Shown here: positions 21,113-31,901 of the stretch, piece by piece | How positions within the stretch are numbered: position 1 is the stretch's first letter | Layout of the letters: each line of letters begins with the position of its first letter | Source of the DNA: Pseudoips prasinana | Lineage: Eukaryota; Arthropoda; Insecta; Lepidoptera; Nolidae | Direction: 5' to 3' | DNA: 64,000 nucleotides | NCBI GenBank assembly: GCA_951640165.1 | Contig: OX621266.1 | Coordinates: forward strand, 2,232,001-2,296,000 | Notes under the pieces: model-generated | Seen by the model: only the letters and a program-made list of their open reading frames with translations | Database searches by the model: none | Told to the model about the DNA's origin: nothing | Made by a program: the position numbers and the translations under genes

Positions 21113-23150
21113 GGAGTATATGACTGTGCAGCATGTATTTTCAGGGGGATAAAGCTACGGAAGTAAGTTAGTAAATTACATATATATTTTATGTTACTTC
21201 CACACACATATTTCTTGTTTACATGTCGCCGGGAGGTAGCTAAAGTAGTTTTAGGCACTACTTTTATGTCCTATGGGTGTAATAAAACGACAAATATTTA
21301 CGAGTTTCTCCTTAAAATGGGAAGAAGATGTATTTTATGTTCTGAGAAAATTAAAAGTAGTACTTAAATATAACAAGTTCGTTATGAAAATTCTTGTGAA
21401 AGTTTTTTTTGAAAGACATGTTCCCTATAGTTGCTTGCGATTGTCATTTCGTAACCGCTTTTAATGATTTACTGACTCTTCACTGCATTTAAATCCATAG
21501 GCCTAGAGCTAAATCTTCAAAATGTGAACTTTTTATTTAAGACAGAATAGACCGACTTAGGGCTATTCAAAAACTTGACACAATTGGCTCGAGTTTAAAG
21601 AATTTAAATTTTTCTAATACTAAATTTTAGTCATATATCCGTAAGATTGAACAAAATTAATACTGTTTTTATTTATTATTTGGCTCTGTTGCTTTGTTCG
21701 CAAGTTTATTCACGTGTTACGTTCCTGTCACCTTTGGAAACATATAGCTCTTTTAGACAGAGTTGACAAAATGATACGTGATACACTTACAAATATATTT
21801 AATTCAGTCCTGGATGAGCACTAGTATGGCTATAGGCCACTATTCCTATTGGCCTGGGCTTGGTATCCGCAAAATATCCAATGTAAGTTTACCAGCATTT
21901 CTGTCTTCGGTCCACAGTACGGAAATACTAAGCAGCAGAATTCTTTGATAGTCATAGGATACTTCGAAAGTACCGTGCTGTTCGGAGGCCATTAACGCCT
22001 GGAAAGTAGCCTGTCCAAATACAGATTTGCCCAACTATCCTTCCTCCCAGATGCAGTGGGACCAGGCGCTCTAACCTAACTCGGGATTTTCTATTAATTA
22101 CATCAGATTATCCCACTGAGCGCGCTCGCATACTAGTTGATATTTACCTTCTATACAAACAATATTCTATAAAAAGCAAATCAGTGTTATGAATAACCTG
22201 AACATACCTTTAGTATTACGAAAATAAAGATACTATAAACGCTAATGGATGGATTAACTTCAATGATTTACTTATTAATTCCGTCGTAAAGACGTTTCGT
22301 CTTGCACACAAATGTACAGAAGCGGCAAAGTCATTCCCTCCCGACCAACCTTTGAGTGATATAGAGAAATTGTGGTAAATAAACTATGATTTGGGATACA
22401 AAATTTGCTCGTCATGACGTATTTAATCTGTAACTGATAGTTAATAAATATTCTTGAAATCGGTATTAAAGTAAAGAAAGTCGTGTCTAGGAATCTTTTA
22501 ACAAAACATAGTACAGGAAACGGAATTGTACTATATTTATGACATTCGAAAATGTTAACTTTATAACTACTTAAACTTTAAAATTATTTTTCGCCGCTCA
22601 CGTGTATGAGGTTTGAACCCCGCACAGGTCACCTATTTTCTTGTTCACATAGTACACATTGCTCTGACTCTGGGTTTACTTTTTGTCCCTGAAGTGCACA
22701 CTAGATTTGATGAATAACCGCGATACAGGGATATATATAAGAGACTGTAGTAAAATGATAGTTACGTTGTAAGTGGTTGCCGAAGATGCACATTATTAAC
22801 GTATTCAAGTATTCGTGATCTCACTGCCGGTCGATAAACTACCAGCATCATAAATTTTTAGCTATAACAACGTCAATGATTGTAAACTTTTTTAGAAATT
22901 AATATTTAGCTGAGTATTTTATTAGGCTCTGGTAAGTTAACTATACGAATACTGTGTTCAACGCCGATCACGATAACCGGAGTTAGAAGGAGAAAGAAAG
23001 TTCTTATGGGTATCGCTTAGCTAAACATGGATGGTTAACATAAAGACCTTATAGTATAAGATCTTTGGGTTAATATTATAATGTTGTTTACTCACCGGTA
23101 ACTTGACGTCTATGAAGACATGGACAAATCAAATTGCAGAACTAATTTCC
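21113..23150. other. Mostly unannotated sequence
   Basis: I see no supported gene. A weak tRNA-SINE-like stretch (GAGGTTTGAACCCCGCACAG near 22608) is the only repeat-like signal. The 63-codon frame at 21273 and the 62-codon frame at 21846 show no recognisable motifs. Confidence 0.4.
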
Positions 23151-23156
23151 GAAAGC

Positions 23157-23647
23157 TTTTTTTTTATTTATTTAATAAAGTACCAAATATAGTACTTTAT
23201 ATGTATAACAATCTAGTCTAGGGACTAATAAGCAATTTTATATTAACCTAAACTTTTACATAAACATAATTAATTCTAAGAATAAGTCCACCGACTTTCC
23301 TTAGTCGTATTTGTTAAGGGAAGTTAAGACACTTTGTTCATGTGTTCTTTATAATTACATTATTGCTATCACTAATCGCTAATCACGACACTAGTTCATA
23401 AGGTTTTGTTCTCTTTAATCATCTCACTAGCTCTGTAATGTCAAGAAGCTGGAAGGCCTCGACGTTCACATGATGTTGAAGCCTATGTTCATGAGCTGTA
23501 GGTAGCGTATTTTCGAATGGTCTCTGCAACGGAGTCCATCTTTAGATCCCGGTGTATATAGTCATTTCTTATATACCAAGGTGCATTTACGATACCTCGT
23601 AACACTTTATTCTGGAATCTTTGGATGATATTAATGTTGTATTTTTC
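23157..23647 (-). pseudogene. Jockey-clade LINE, C-terminus and poly-A
   Basis: Minus-strand translation gives INIIQRFQNKVLRGIVNAPW, continuing YIRNDYIHRDLKMDSVAETI and RKYATY. Then comes a frameshift, with RLQHHVNVEAFQLLDITELV and LKRTKPYELV in another frame plus a stop. The NAPWY(I/V)xN...HRDL pattern is the Jockey C-terminal signature. The 3' UTR ends TTAAATAAATAAAAAAAAAG at 23157. It is a dead 5'-truncated copy. Confidence 0.8.
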
Positions 23648-23837
23648 TTTTTTTTTTCGTAAGTGATATATATATATACAATTTTATTAGGTATGGTCAA
23701 CGGGTGACTGATGTCGTGTTTGGTAGAAGCGTTATAGGAATCGCTAGCCGCTTACCATGAACCAAAATGTACGTTTTTTGTCGTACGTAGTTTGTAAATG
23801 ACTAAGATGGCAAACAAGCATACTGACTGGCCGCCGT

Positions 23838-23875
23838 GGTCGAAATTCGGCTAGGAGGAAATTATTATTATTATT
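23838..23875 (+). mobile_element. SINE-A 3' tail fragment
   Basis: GACTGGCCGCCGTGGTCGAA, then GGCTAGGAGG and ATTATTATT, match the ends of SINE-A at 32440-32477 and 50808-50854. Confidence 0.65.
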
Positions 23876-24230
23876 TGTTCACCCGAAAAGTGCTCAACTC
23901 GCCTAAAGCAGTTTTCACTTAAAATATCATTAAATAAAAAAATATGATTATGATTTTGAACTTTACAGCCCTATACTATACTGGTTTACGAAAATATGAT
24001 GCTGAAACCCTAGTTTAAAAAGAATAAGGTAAAAAAATGCATTACATATGCTATTTTGAGAACAAGATAAGCTAATTTGTGCCACAATGCATAATATTAC
24101 GGCGCTTCATGAGTTCTACGTCACTCGAATGCATTATCGGGTAAATGTATTAACAGCAACCAAGTTACCAAGCGCGCTACTGCTAAGGCCGTAACTGAAC
24201 GCCCTGGACTTGATAACTGACTTAATTATG

Positions 24231-24470
24231 GGGCCTGTTGGCGTGGTTGGCAAATCCTTGCTTTTCACGCCGGTGGTCGTGGGTTTGATTCCCACCCAGG
24301 ACAGATATCTATATGCATGAACATGTCTGTTTGTCCTGAGTCTTTGTGTAATTATCTATATAAGTATGTATTTACAAATAAAAGTAGTATATCAGTTATC
24401 TGGTTTCCATAGTACAAGCTCTGCTTAGTTTGGAATCAGATGGCCGTATTTAAATAATGTCCCAGGATAT
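24231..24470 (+). mobile_element. SINE-B, near full length
   Basis: GTTGGCGTGGTTGGCAAATC, GTCGTGGGTTTGATTCCCAC and the GTCCCAGGATAT end are intact. It is one of the least diverged copies here. Confidence 0.9.
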
Positions 24471-24754
24471 CTATCTACAGAACAAAAGCGACGAATGAGT
24501 TACATCACATTACGGCGATGACTGGAGCCTATGAATATAGAGGTTTGCGAGTTAATACTATTATTATAATTGTGCAATAATATATTATTATATATTTTTA
24601 TTTATTGTGCGAGTGCTTTGTGAAATTAAATGATCATGCGACCAATACGTGTTTATGAAGCTGTCCAGGTATTTAAATTATATCATTTACGTCTTTGTAA
24701 TAATATATAAATATATATGTACATATATATGTACATATATATATATAATAAAGC

Positions 24755-25312
24755 ATACTTCTTTCCATCCCATGTTGGCAGGTCTTTAATGCGCGCATAT
24801 TTTGTTTTGTAAGGCTCCATGTTTGACATCCATACGTCATAACGGGCAGTATGCATGAGTCGAATACTTTTTTCTTGTATGTCAGAGGTATCTCTGGGTT
24901 TTTTACGATTTCTTTTAAGGACCAGTATCTTCTCCAGGATAGATTAATTCTGTTGTTAATTTCTTTGTTTGTCAGGTCTTTTGGAGATATAATTTGTCCA
25001 AGATACGTGTATTCATTTACATATTCCATCTGTGTATCACAAATTATTATAGGAACTTTTTCTGCATTTGTCATTAGTTTTGTTTGTGAGGTGTTCATTG
25101 TCAAACCAACCTTTCTACTTTCAGATGTAAGGTGTTCGGGCATTTTCTGTAGGCTTCCTGCGTCGCCTCTGATAAGTATCAGGTCGTCTGCGAATCTTAC
25201 ATGGTTCAATTGTGTTCCATTAATATAATTTAGTCCATAGTCTTCCCATACGAGCTGTCGAAATACGAATCCAAGAACTGCTGAGAAAAGTTTGGGTGAC
25301 AGCGGGTCACCT
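24755..25312 (-). pseudogene. RTE-clade reverse transcriptase fragment
   Basis: Minus-strand translation carries QGDPLSPKLFSAVLGFVFRQ (palm motif QGDPLSP), NHVRFADDLILI (catalytic FADD), and the thumb region EYTYLGQIISPK, ILPVMTYGCQTWSL and MERSM. Catalytic residues in this part are intact and no stop interrupts about 185 codons. Both ends break inside (TA)n tracts: 24700-24755 after MERSM, and 25316-25344 just before QGDPLSP. Sequence decoded beyond those points (IYIYIYI) is microsatellite, not protein. Confidence 0.88.
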
Positions 25313-25315
25313 TGT

Positions 25316-25344
25316 ATAATATATATATATATATATATATATAT
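25316..25344. repeat. (TA)n microsatellite
   Basis: An uninterrupted run of TA units at the 5' break of the RTE fragment. A second, less regular TA/GTAC tract lies at 24700-24755. Confidence 0.9.
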
Positions 25345-25387
25345 GCTCGTGCATTGCGTTGATGGCACCCTTAAAAGATGGACACAC

Positions 25388-25446
25388 TTCCACTATGCAA
25401 ATCCTTGGGGAGACCTTTGTTCAGCAGTGGACATCTTTCGGCTGAC
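25388..25446 (+). mobile_element. RTE LINE 3' end fragment
   Basis: GCAAATCCTTGGGGAGACCT and CAGCAGTGGACATCTTTCGG; opposite in orientation to the neighbouring RTE fragment, so it is a separate insertion. Confidence 0.7.
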
Positions 25447-25629
25447 AGGCCGCTTATCTTAGGATACACAACATGCAACGGTATTAGATACTATTAGAAC
25501 CACTTATACAAAATTGCCCACGTCAAATTGCAAATTGTGTGATTAAAACTCCGATTTAGTTTATTGTCAGAATAGTCTTCAAGTCGTGGATCTCAAATAT
25601 TTTCTTCAAAATAGAAGTAACGATCAGTC

Positions 25630-25860
25630 GGGTCACCTGATGGTAAGCGATTATCGCCGCCCATGTACACTCGCAACACTAGAGGTGTCACGGGTGCGTT
25701 GCCGGCTTTTAAGAGTCAGAAAACAAGTGTTTCTGACCCTTCCCCCAACCCCAATGAGCTCTGGCGACCTTACTCATACGCAGAAACACAAAATTAAAGA
25801 TATTAATGTTATTATTAAGGAATGTCTTCTGTAAGTGGAGGTACTTCCCGAGTCGGACTG
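25630..25860 (+). repeat. Repeat E, near full length
   Basis: GGGTCACCTGATGGTAAGCG, CGTTGCCGGCTTTTAAGAGT and GGCGACCTTACTCATACGCA. A copy at 39485-39715 aligns over the whole length, and pieces occur at 30090, 30893 and 35415. I recall this as a common lepidopteran interspersed repeat; the class is uncertain. Confidence 0.8.
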
Positions 25861-26133
25861 CTCTTTGAGTGAATGAACGCTGTGCCCTACCCCTCTAAAA
25901 AGGTTCTCTAAGCGCAAGACCTAACTTATACAGTAGTAATCTCTTACACGACTAAGTAATAAGAAAATGCTCAGCAAAGATATAAACAATTAAAGATCCG
26001 GCGTTTACCAAAAACAAGTTTAGACAAGGCAACAGTACCTATTCACGCTCAAAATGAGAAATTTTAATGAATATCTACGACCTTTTGATGGAATCACTTG
26101 AAGAGACGATTTACATTTAAATGGATTTATTGC

Positions 26134-26430
26134 TATTTTTTTATTTTTTATTTAAAACTTTAGCACAACGATGTACAAGGCGGACTTAATGCCAGAGGCA
26201 TTCTCTACCAGTCAACCTTAGGGTGATGCAGAGAAAAGCTTGGTAGGTGCACTATAAATTGTAATGTGTGAAGGTAAAAATCCTATACTAATATACAAGA
26301 TGCGTACTTACATAAAATACATAAATACTTATTACATAAACTAATATATATTTATAAATAAACATAAGTATAAACATATATAAATATATACCTATATATG
26401 TATATAATATTAAAAATAAATATGAGAATA
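26134..26430 (-). mobile_element. 3' UTR and tail of the CR1/L2-type LINE
   Basis: Downstream of the 1037-codon ORF on the same strand. It holds the block CTCTGCATCACCCTAAGGTT through GGCATTAAGTCCGCC (minus reading) and ends TTTAAATAAAAAATAAAAAA at 26134-26157. The block recurs without ORF at 20338, 39811 and 58429, so it marks the 3' end of a family with several copies here. Confidence 0.8.
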
Positions 26431-29400
26431 CTATTGAGCTGATTCTGCCAAAAATTTTTTCATCAAATGCGCACGGGTTTTCTTTTTAAAAGAAAAACGA
26501 CTCTTTGCCATCCTGATTTCCGTAGGAAGAGAGTTCCAGAGGAGAATGGACTGTACGAAAAAGGAAGAATGGATAGAATCAGTACGATGAAGAGGACAAT
26601 GAAGAAGACGGTTGTGAGTAGACCGAAGGTTTTTATTATGCTGAGTATGTAGATATTTAAATTGACAAGTTAAATATAGAGGAGAAGAAGGAGAATCTAA
26701 TAAGGAGAACAGGGTGGTTAAGGCTCTTAAAGTTCTACGCTGGCGAATAGGCAACCACTTGAGCTGAGCTCGATAGCTACTCACATGGTCGTATTTACGA
26801 AGATTGAAAATGAATCGAATGCAGTTATTCAGAAGGCGGTCGAGTTTATTGAGGTGATCTGCATTCAGGTCAAAGTAACACACATCACCATAGTCAATTA
26901 TAGGAAAGATTAAAGCCTGCACGAGCGTTACTTTTGTTTCTACAGGAAGAAAATTTTTGAGGCGATAGAGACATCGTAACACGTTTGTGACCCTCTGACT
27001 GACACTAGTAATTTGGTTCTGCCAAGAAATTGTTGTGTCGATGTGTAAGCCAAGATTTTTTACATTTTTGCTAATAGGAATAGCTGAGTTATTAAATATT
27101 ACCGGTGGTAGATTATCTGTATCAACCCGACACATCATACGTGAACTACCAACGATAATTGCTTGGCATTTTGCAGGGTTTACAATGAGTCCAAACCTAT
27201 TAGACCAGTTTTTAATAACGTCTAAGTCCTGATTAATTTTGCCGATCGCCTCTGACAAATGATCTGTACTCGCCTGACTGTACAGCTGTAGGTCATCGGC
27301 ATAAAGATGATACGCACTCTGAAGATCGTTTGTTAAGAGATTTATAAAGAGCGAGAATAAGAGAGGAGAGAGAATACCGCCTTGAGGCACACCAGTATCT
27401 AAATTACACCAGTTCGATGAGGCTTCACCGACGTGTACTGACTGCTGGCGTCCTCGAAGATATGAAGAAAACCATTCCAGCGCTTTGTCCGAGACCATAA
27501 GATGGGACAGGATTGATAAAAGGATATGGTGACTGACGGTATTAAAGGCGTTGGAGAAGTCAATCAAAATCATGACGGTGACTTTCGTGTCCTCCATGCC
27601 AGTCCTAACATCGCCAGTCACTTTGAGGAGTGCAGTGGTAGTACTGTGGCCAGGCCTAAACCCAGATTGTAGTGGGCTTAACAGATTGTTCGCAAGTATG
27701 TGACGTGAAAGCTGTTTATGCACACAGGACTCTAGGACTTTGGACAGAAAAGGAAGGATTGATATAGGACGGTAATGTACCGGGAGAGAAGGATGAGCGG
27801 TCTTGGGGAGAGGAAGGACATAGGCATGGCGCCACAGTGAGGGAAATGTTCCAGAGTCGATGGAGAAATTCACAATGTGACAAATCGCAGGAAGGAGGTG
27901 ATCTAGTATTGCTGTTATCATCCGTCGACTGATACTATCGCAGCCAACCGCATTGGATTTGATAGAAAGGATTATCTTTTTGATCTCATTCGAAGCAACT
28001 GGAGAAAAAGAAAATGAATTGATGTTAGGGCGCGTTAGACCATTGACGAAGGCGACTGTTTGAGATATGGTTAGGTGATCTTTAGATGAAGTGGTGGAGA
28101 AATGACGATTAAGATCATCTAAACCAATGGAACTTGGAAGGTCTAAATTTCGCGACTTGCCGATACCTAAAGTTCCTAGGAATTTCCAAATACCAGCAGG
28201 AGTTGACAAGGATATATTTTTCAAGATATGTTGGCGTTTAGCATTACGTATCATCTGATTACACCGATTCCTAGACCTCTTATACATGTTCCAATTAATG
28301 TCTGAACGCTCCTTTCTAAACTTTCGAAAAGCACGGTCCCTACTTCTCATCGCCATCTTCACCCCTGCGGTCATCCATGGTGCTGGAGGGCGCTTAAATT
28401 TCACTTTTTTAATCGGAGCATGAATATCATACAGTTTGATGATTGTGTCATTCAGCGTTCGGACCTTATCATCTATGGTAGTAGCTTCCTTCAAAGGCTG
28501 CCAATTAATTTCTGACGCATCCTTGCATAACTTTTCCGTATTAATCCTAGCAAAAGAACGGACGTGCAGCACCTTAGGTTTTGATTTAGGAGGTTTTAGG
28601 GTGTAGGACAGGAAGATGAGGTCATGATGGGAGAATCCAGGAGCATCATGTTGTCCATGAGAGGAAACCAAGGATGGGTTAGAGGTAAGGATTAGGTCGA
28701 GCCAAGTATCTTCGCCATTCATATTGTGGTGAGTAGCTTGGAGAGGCAGGACGTGTAAACTACTTGACTCAACAATATTTAGGAGTTTACGAGAGCGAGG
28801 GGAATTTTGGGCAAGGAGGTTGGTGTTAAAATCTCCCATGATAATGTGATGAGTATACTCTGAACCCAAAGATTCCAAAACCAATTCGAAATCGGTAAAA
28901 TAGTCAGCATTTGGGGGACAATAAACCACGCCAATAATAGTTTTGGCCCCCTTGAGGGACACTTCGAGGAATAGAAATTCGGCAGCAACAGAATGATTGT
29001 TCAAAGAGGTGGAGAGGATCTTAAAAGTAAGGTCGCTTCTCAGATAAATTGCCACGCCGCCCCCACCCTTACCGATTCGGTCATTCCGAATGAGAACGAA
29101 ACCGGGTAAAGGGTACATCGTAGATAGTAGGTGAGGTTTGAGCCAGCTTTCAGAAATCAGGATGGCATGGACGTTACAGTCGGTGAACACGTTTAGAAAT
29201 TCACTATAGTGGCTTGGAATGCTCTGAGCATTAATATGGCAAATGTTTAATTTATTAATAACCTTTTGATCAAATGTCATTTGTAGAAAATTACCAAGCG
29301 CGTCATTCAACGAACAAAAGCTGTCGTTTGGGGAAATTGATAAATCGTAGGCAGAATGAAAAGAGTCATCAGAATCACTAGACATAAAATAAGTAACTAA

Positions 29401-29544
29401 ATATAAACAAATAAATAAATTATTTTCAAAAATAAAAAGTATATAAAATTGCAGGTAATGTAGTGCAAAAAGATATACACACAAGTATACTCTGCACCAC
29501 CCGCCAGCGTACAAACTTGGTACCAGAAAACTTAAACTAAACAC
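26431..29544 (-). CDS. CR1/L2-superfamily LINE ORF2: endonuclease plus reverse transcriptase
   Basis: An uninterrupted frame of 1037 codons. The likely start is Met54 (29383-29385), because residues 1-53 look like translated 5' UTR. The EEP endonuclease spans about 97-315: NICHINAQS (N105), ISESWL (E132), VYCPPN, IMGDFN (D238, N240), WLDLIL (D283) and SHHD (305-308). The reverse transcriptase spans about 515-800: YRPISILPF (591), SGFRPGHST, IDFSNAFNTV (D662), GVPQGGILSP (718) and LYADDLQLY (YADD 748-751). A C-terminal region with LLWNSLPTEIR follows. It would act by nicking target DNA and copying its RNA there. Endonuclease and palm residues all look intact; there are no stops or frameshifts. 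No ORF1 is seen upstream, so the copy may be 5'-truncated or the family single-ORF. The exact clade is not settled. Confidence 0.95.
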   Translation of the reverse strand: MFSLSFLVPSLYAGGWCRVYLCVYLFALHYLQFYILFIFENNLFICLYLVTYFMSSDSDDSFHSAYDLSISPNDSFCSLNDALGNFLQMTFDQKVINKLNICHINAQSIPSHYSEFLNVFTDCNVHAILISESWLKPHLLSTMYPLPGFVLIRNDRIGKGGGGVAIYLRSDLTFKILSTSLNNHSVAAEFLFLEVSLKGAKTIIGVVYCPPNADYFTDFELVLESLGSEYTHHIIMGDFNTNLLAQNSPRSRKLLNIVESSSLHVLPLQATHHNMNGEDTWLDLILTSNPSLVSSHGQHDAPGFSHHDLIFLSYTLKPPKSKPKVLHVRSFARINTEKLCKDASEINWQPLKEATTIDDKVRTLNDTIIKLYDIHAPIKKVKFKRPPAPWMTAGVKMAMRSRDRAFRKFRKERSDINWNMYKRSRNRCNQMIRNAKRQHILKNISLSTPAGIWKFLGTLGIGKSRNLDLPSSIGLDDLNRHFSTTSSKDHLTISQTVAFVNGLTRPNINSFSFSPVASNEIKKIILSIKSNAVGCDSISRRMITAILDHLLPAICHIVNFSIDSGTFPSLWRHAYVLPLPKTAHPSLPVHYRPISILPFLSKVLESCVHKQLSRHILANNLLSPLQSGFRPGHSTTTALLKVTGDVRTGMEDTKVTVMILIDFSNAFNTVSHHILLSILSHLMVSDKALEWFSSYLRGRQQSVHVGEASSNWCNLDTGVPQGGILSPLLFSLFINLLTNDLQSAYHLYADDLQLYSQASTDHLSEAIGKINQDLDVIKNWSNRFGLIVNPAKCQAIIVGSSRMMCRVDTDNLPPVIFNNSAIPISKNVKNLGLHIDTTISWQNQITSVSQRVTNVLRCLYRLKNFLPVETKVTLVQALIFPIIDYGDVCYFDLNADHLNKLDRLLNNCIRFIFNLRKYDHVSSYRAQLKWLPIRQRRTLRALTTLFSLLDSPSSPLYLTCQFKYLHTQHNKNLRSTHNRLLHCPLHRTDSIHSSFFVQSILLWNSLPTEIRMAKSRFSFKKKTRAHLMKKFLAESAQ

Positions 29545-29799
29545 ACAATATAGCTTTTACTTATGGTAATTATTTAATTGTATGATTACAACAGTTCAAT
29601 GAGCATAAACACATTGTACAAAAGCTGTCAATAAATATAGTATGGGATTTTTTTCCTAACGCAAGTTTACCGATTGCCTAAGGACTTCACATCTTTCTGC
29701 TATCTGGCGGCGGTTTGATTAGAAAAGGTAAATTATAAAATTTTAGTATCCATGTTCTGGGATTTGGGATGCAGGCTAGTTTTTAGTAACCTACTATAC

Positions 29800-29985
29800 C
29801 GCAACGCTGGAGTAACATTCTTTATGCTTCTAGTGACAAGCCTAACCTGGCTAGGTTATGTTAGGAACTCGGCAACAACGCCGAGAACTCGGCAGAATGT
29901 GATTGATCCATCAATAATATTCCTGTAAAACCTTTTATGTATACTCATATTCAGTAAATAAATTATTTGAATTTGAAAAAAGCTG
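29800..29985 (+). mobile_element. Probable LINE 3' end
   Basis: A 3'-UTR-like stretch with hairpin text CTCGGCAACAACGCCGAG ending GTAAATAAATTATTTGAATT. No protein is attached; 29545-29800 shows nothing recognisable. Confidence 0.35.
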
Positions 29986-30089
29986 TGTAGTTGCTCTTCA
30001 AACTCCACTTCTCATAATCAGTTGCTCGCTTACTGGTGAGGTCTGTAAGTGAATTACATATGAAAAATTACATATATTACTTATAAGCA

Positions 30090-30140
30090 AGCTGGTTACT
30101 TGATGGTAACTAATCACCACCGCGCCCATGGACATCTTTT
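30090..30140 (+). repeat. Repeat E start fragment
   Basis: GGTTACTTGATGGTAACTAA and CACCACCGCGCCCATGGACA match the first 50 bp of repeat E, after which it runs into the R1-like fragment. Confidence 0.55.
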
Positions 30141-30167
30141 TGATTCTTGATAAGGCTCAGACTCACC

Positions 30168-30358
30168 TCTCGGCCTCCCAGCCGAGCACTCCTCCAGCGT
30201 GTGTAGGTCAGAGTCCAGGTCATTTCAGCAATGGTGACAGTGTGTCGTCGCCTCTCGACCGATCTGGCTCAGACACTTATTAAAACATCCGTGTCCGGCG
30301 AGTATCTGAGTCAGTCTGGAGGTGCGCCCATGGAACGAGCACCTGTAAATTTCGATGA
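30168..30358 (-). pseudogene. R1-type LINE C-terminal zinc-knuckle fragment
   Basis: Minus-strand translation gives FHGRTSRLTQILAGHGCFNK, then CLSQIGREATTHCHHC, a TGA stop, and NDLDSDLHTLEECSAGR. R1- and Jockey-group elements end their ORF2 with this Q(V/I)LTGHGCF...IGR...C-x2-C...HTLE-x-C motif, a CCHC knuckle thought to bind nucleic acid. The stop falls between the second Cys and the His, so the knuckle is broken. Both ends are truncated. Confidence 0.7.
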
Positions 30359-30734
30359 CCTAACAGAATTCATCGAAGCTTAATTCCCAAACCATTGTGG
30401 GCTTCAACAAAATAATTTAGGTTAAAATTCTATCGGAGGAGTAAATATATTATTCTGTTAATAAAATTAGGAAAAGTAATTTTTGGATAAAAGTAATTTT
30501 TCCCCTTCCTTTTATTCAACTATTTACTATTTCCTCTGTGGCGAAATAAATCTTCTTAAACCGTTCTGTGGTGTTCCACAGAGGAAGTATATTATTCTGG
30601 GCTTAATTTTAATACTTCACAGAGTTATGACATCCTAAACTACTTTATACTTAAAGTAATAAGTAAAGATAGAAATAATAACTATTGTAACTCCAAGGAC
30701 AAAGCTCTGCAGCATTCCCACGTTGCATGGCAAT

Positions 30735-30880
30735 ACTTATTTTCTGGCCAGCATATATTAACCGTGTGGTTTCAGGCTCAGACAAAATAACAAGGCCAAC
30801 CCATACCATCCCGTGAGTGTCGTAAAAGGCAACTATGGGATAAACCTGGTAGTCGGGTAGCAGCGCCTGCTGAGTACTAA
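30735..30880 (+). repeat. Interspersed repeat of unknown class
   Basis: CGTGTGGTTTCAGGCTCAGA, ACCATCCCGTGAGTGTCGTA and AAAGGCAACTATGGGATAAA. I recall similar text in many lepidopteran loci, but cannot name the element. Confidence 0.5.
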
Positions 30881-30892
30881 ACACCACCTTCA

Positions 30893-30985
30893 GCCGGCAA
30901 CTCAACAGCGACTCCACTGGTGATGCAAGTGTTCATGGGCGGTGGTGATCACTTACCATAAGGTGACCCACTTGCTCGTTTTTTT
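30893..30985 (-). repeat. Repeat E fragment
   Basis: GCGGTGGTGATCACTTACCA and TAAGGTGACCCACTTG are the reverse complement of the repeat E start. Confidence 0.65.
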
Positions 30986-31156
30986 ACCTATTTTATAGAA
31001 AATCTCAATTGACAATCATTTAATAGAACATCATGTCAGCAAAATGATCTCCACAGCTGGACAAAAGCTCCCGCCGACAATCTTGTGATTAGCGGGTGAA
31101 TTGTAATTATGTCCATAATTTGGGTGGATATTTCAGAGACGTGGTCGCTCACTATG

Positions 31157-31330
31157 GGCCTTATCAGAAGGCTCAAGGTCACTCAAAGAGCAATGGAGAG
31201 GGCTATGCTCGGAGTTTCCCTGCGGGATTGAATCAGAAATGTCGAAATCCGCAGGCGAACCAAAGTCGCGGACATAGCCCGACGAATTGAGTCGCGGCTA
31301 CTCGCGACTTAGCGTCGCCATAAGCCACTG
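31157..31330 (+). pseudogene. RTE LINE C-terminal pseudogene
   Basis: In one frame: GLIRRLKVTQRAMERAMLGV, SLRD, a TGA stop, IRNVEIRRRTKVADIARRIE, SRLLAT, a TAG stop, RRHKPLSGP. The LRVTQRAMERAMLGVSLRD...RR(R)T(K/R)V.D segment is the region after the reverse transcriptase in RTE elements. Two nonsense codons (one in place of the expected Arg) kill it. Confidence 0.8.
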
Positions 31331-31385
31331 AGTGGCCCACCGATAGTGACTTATCGCTTAATCCAACGTGAGACTACAATAGCAG

Positions 31386-31705
31386 AGTATAAAATTGTAG
31401 CGGCCACCAACCACTAGCGGCGGCCACCTTCCTTTGGGTGTTAGGGCTCCCGCACAAGAGCCACTTGCCACAACCACAAAACGCCGCCACTGGCATATTT
31501 CATATAGTTTTCGAACATTTTGTATGGACTCGCTGCACACGGTTGACGCCGGTGGCCACCACACTCTTCTAACTACTTCTACTGTCTAGCTTCTCGTGGC
31601 GGCGTTTGTGGCTGTGGCCCGTGGCTCGTGTGCGGCGACACTTACCAAAGGACGTGGCGAGCGGCAGACACCGGTGTACATTTTACACGTAACAGAGAGC
31701 AGTAC
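31386..31705. repeat. Long foldback (MITE-like) element
   Basis: Outer parts TATAAAATTGTAGCGGCCAC against the 31660-31695 region, and inner arms CCGCACAAGAGCCACTTGCC...GCCGCCAC (31451-31494) against GTGGCGGCGTTTGTGGCTGT...GTGTGCGG (31597-31636), pair imperfectly around a ~100-bp centre. It is GC-rich compared with its surroundings and non-coding. The short open frames on both strands are by-products of the symmetry. Confidence 0.75.
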
Positions 31706-31859
31706 TTTGATGCAACCACATTGTTGTACTTTAACATATAATTTTGCTATGGTTTGTAACAGATTGTATACTAACACATTTTATCATAACATAATAATTT
31801 CTTATAATACATGGCTGCTAGGGTAAGCCTTCTTCCTCGTATGATAGGAAATAAAAACA

Positions 31860-31901
31860 TTAAATTTTTTGAGTGTGTAGACACACACTCAAAAAATTTA
31901 A
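31860..31901. repeat. Perfect 19-bp palindrome, AGAC loop
   Basis: Arms 31860-31878 and 31883-31901 are exact reverse complements around AGAC. Confidence 0.85.

Noticed and set aside
24851..25228. 125-codon plus-strand ORF
   Set aside because: Antisense shadow of the RTE reverse transcriptase fragment.
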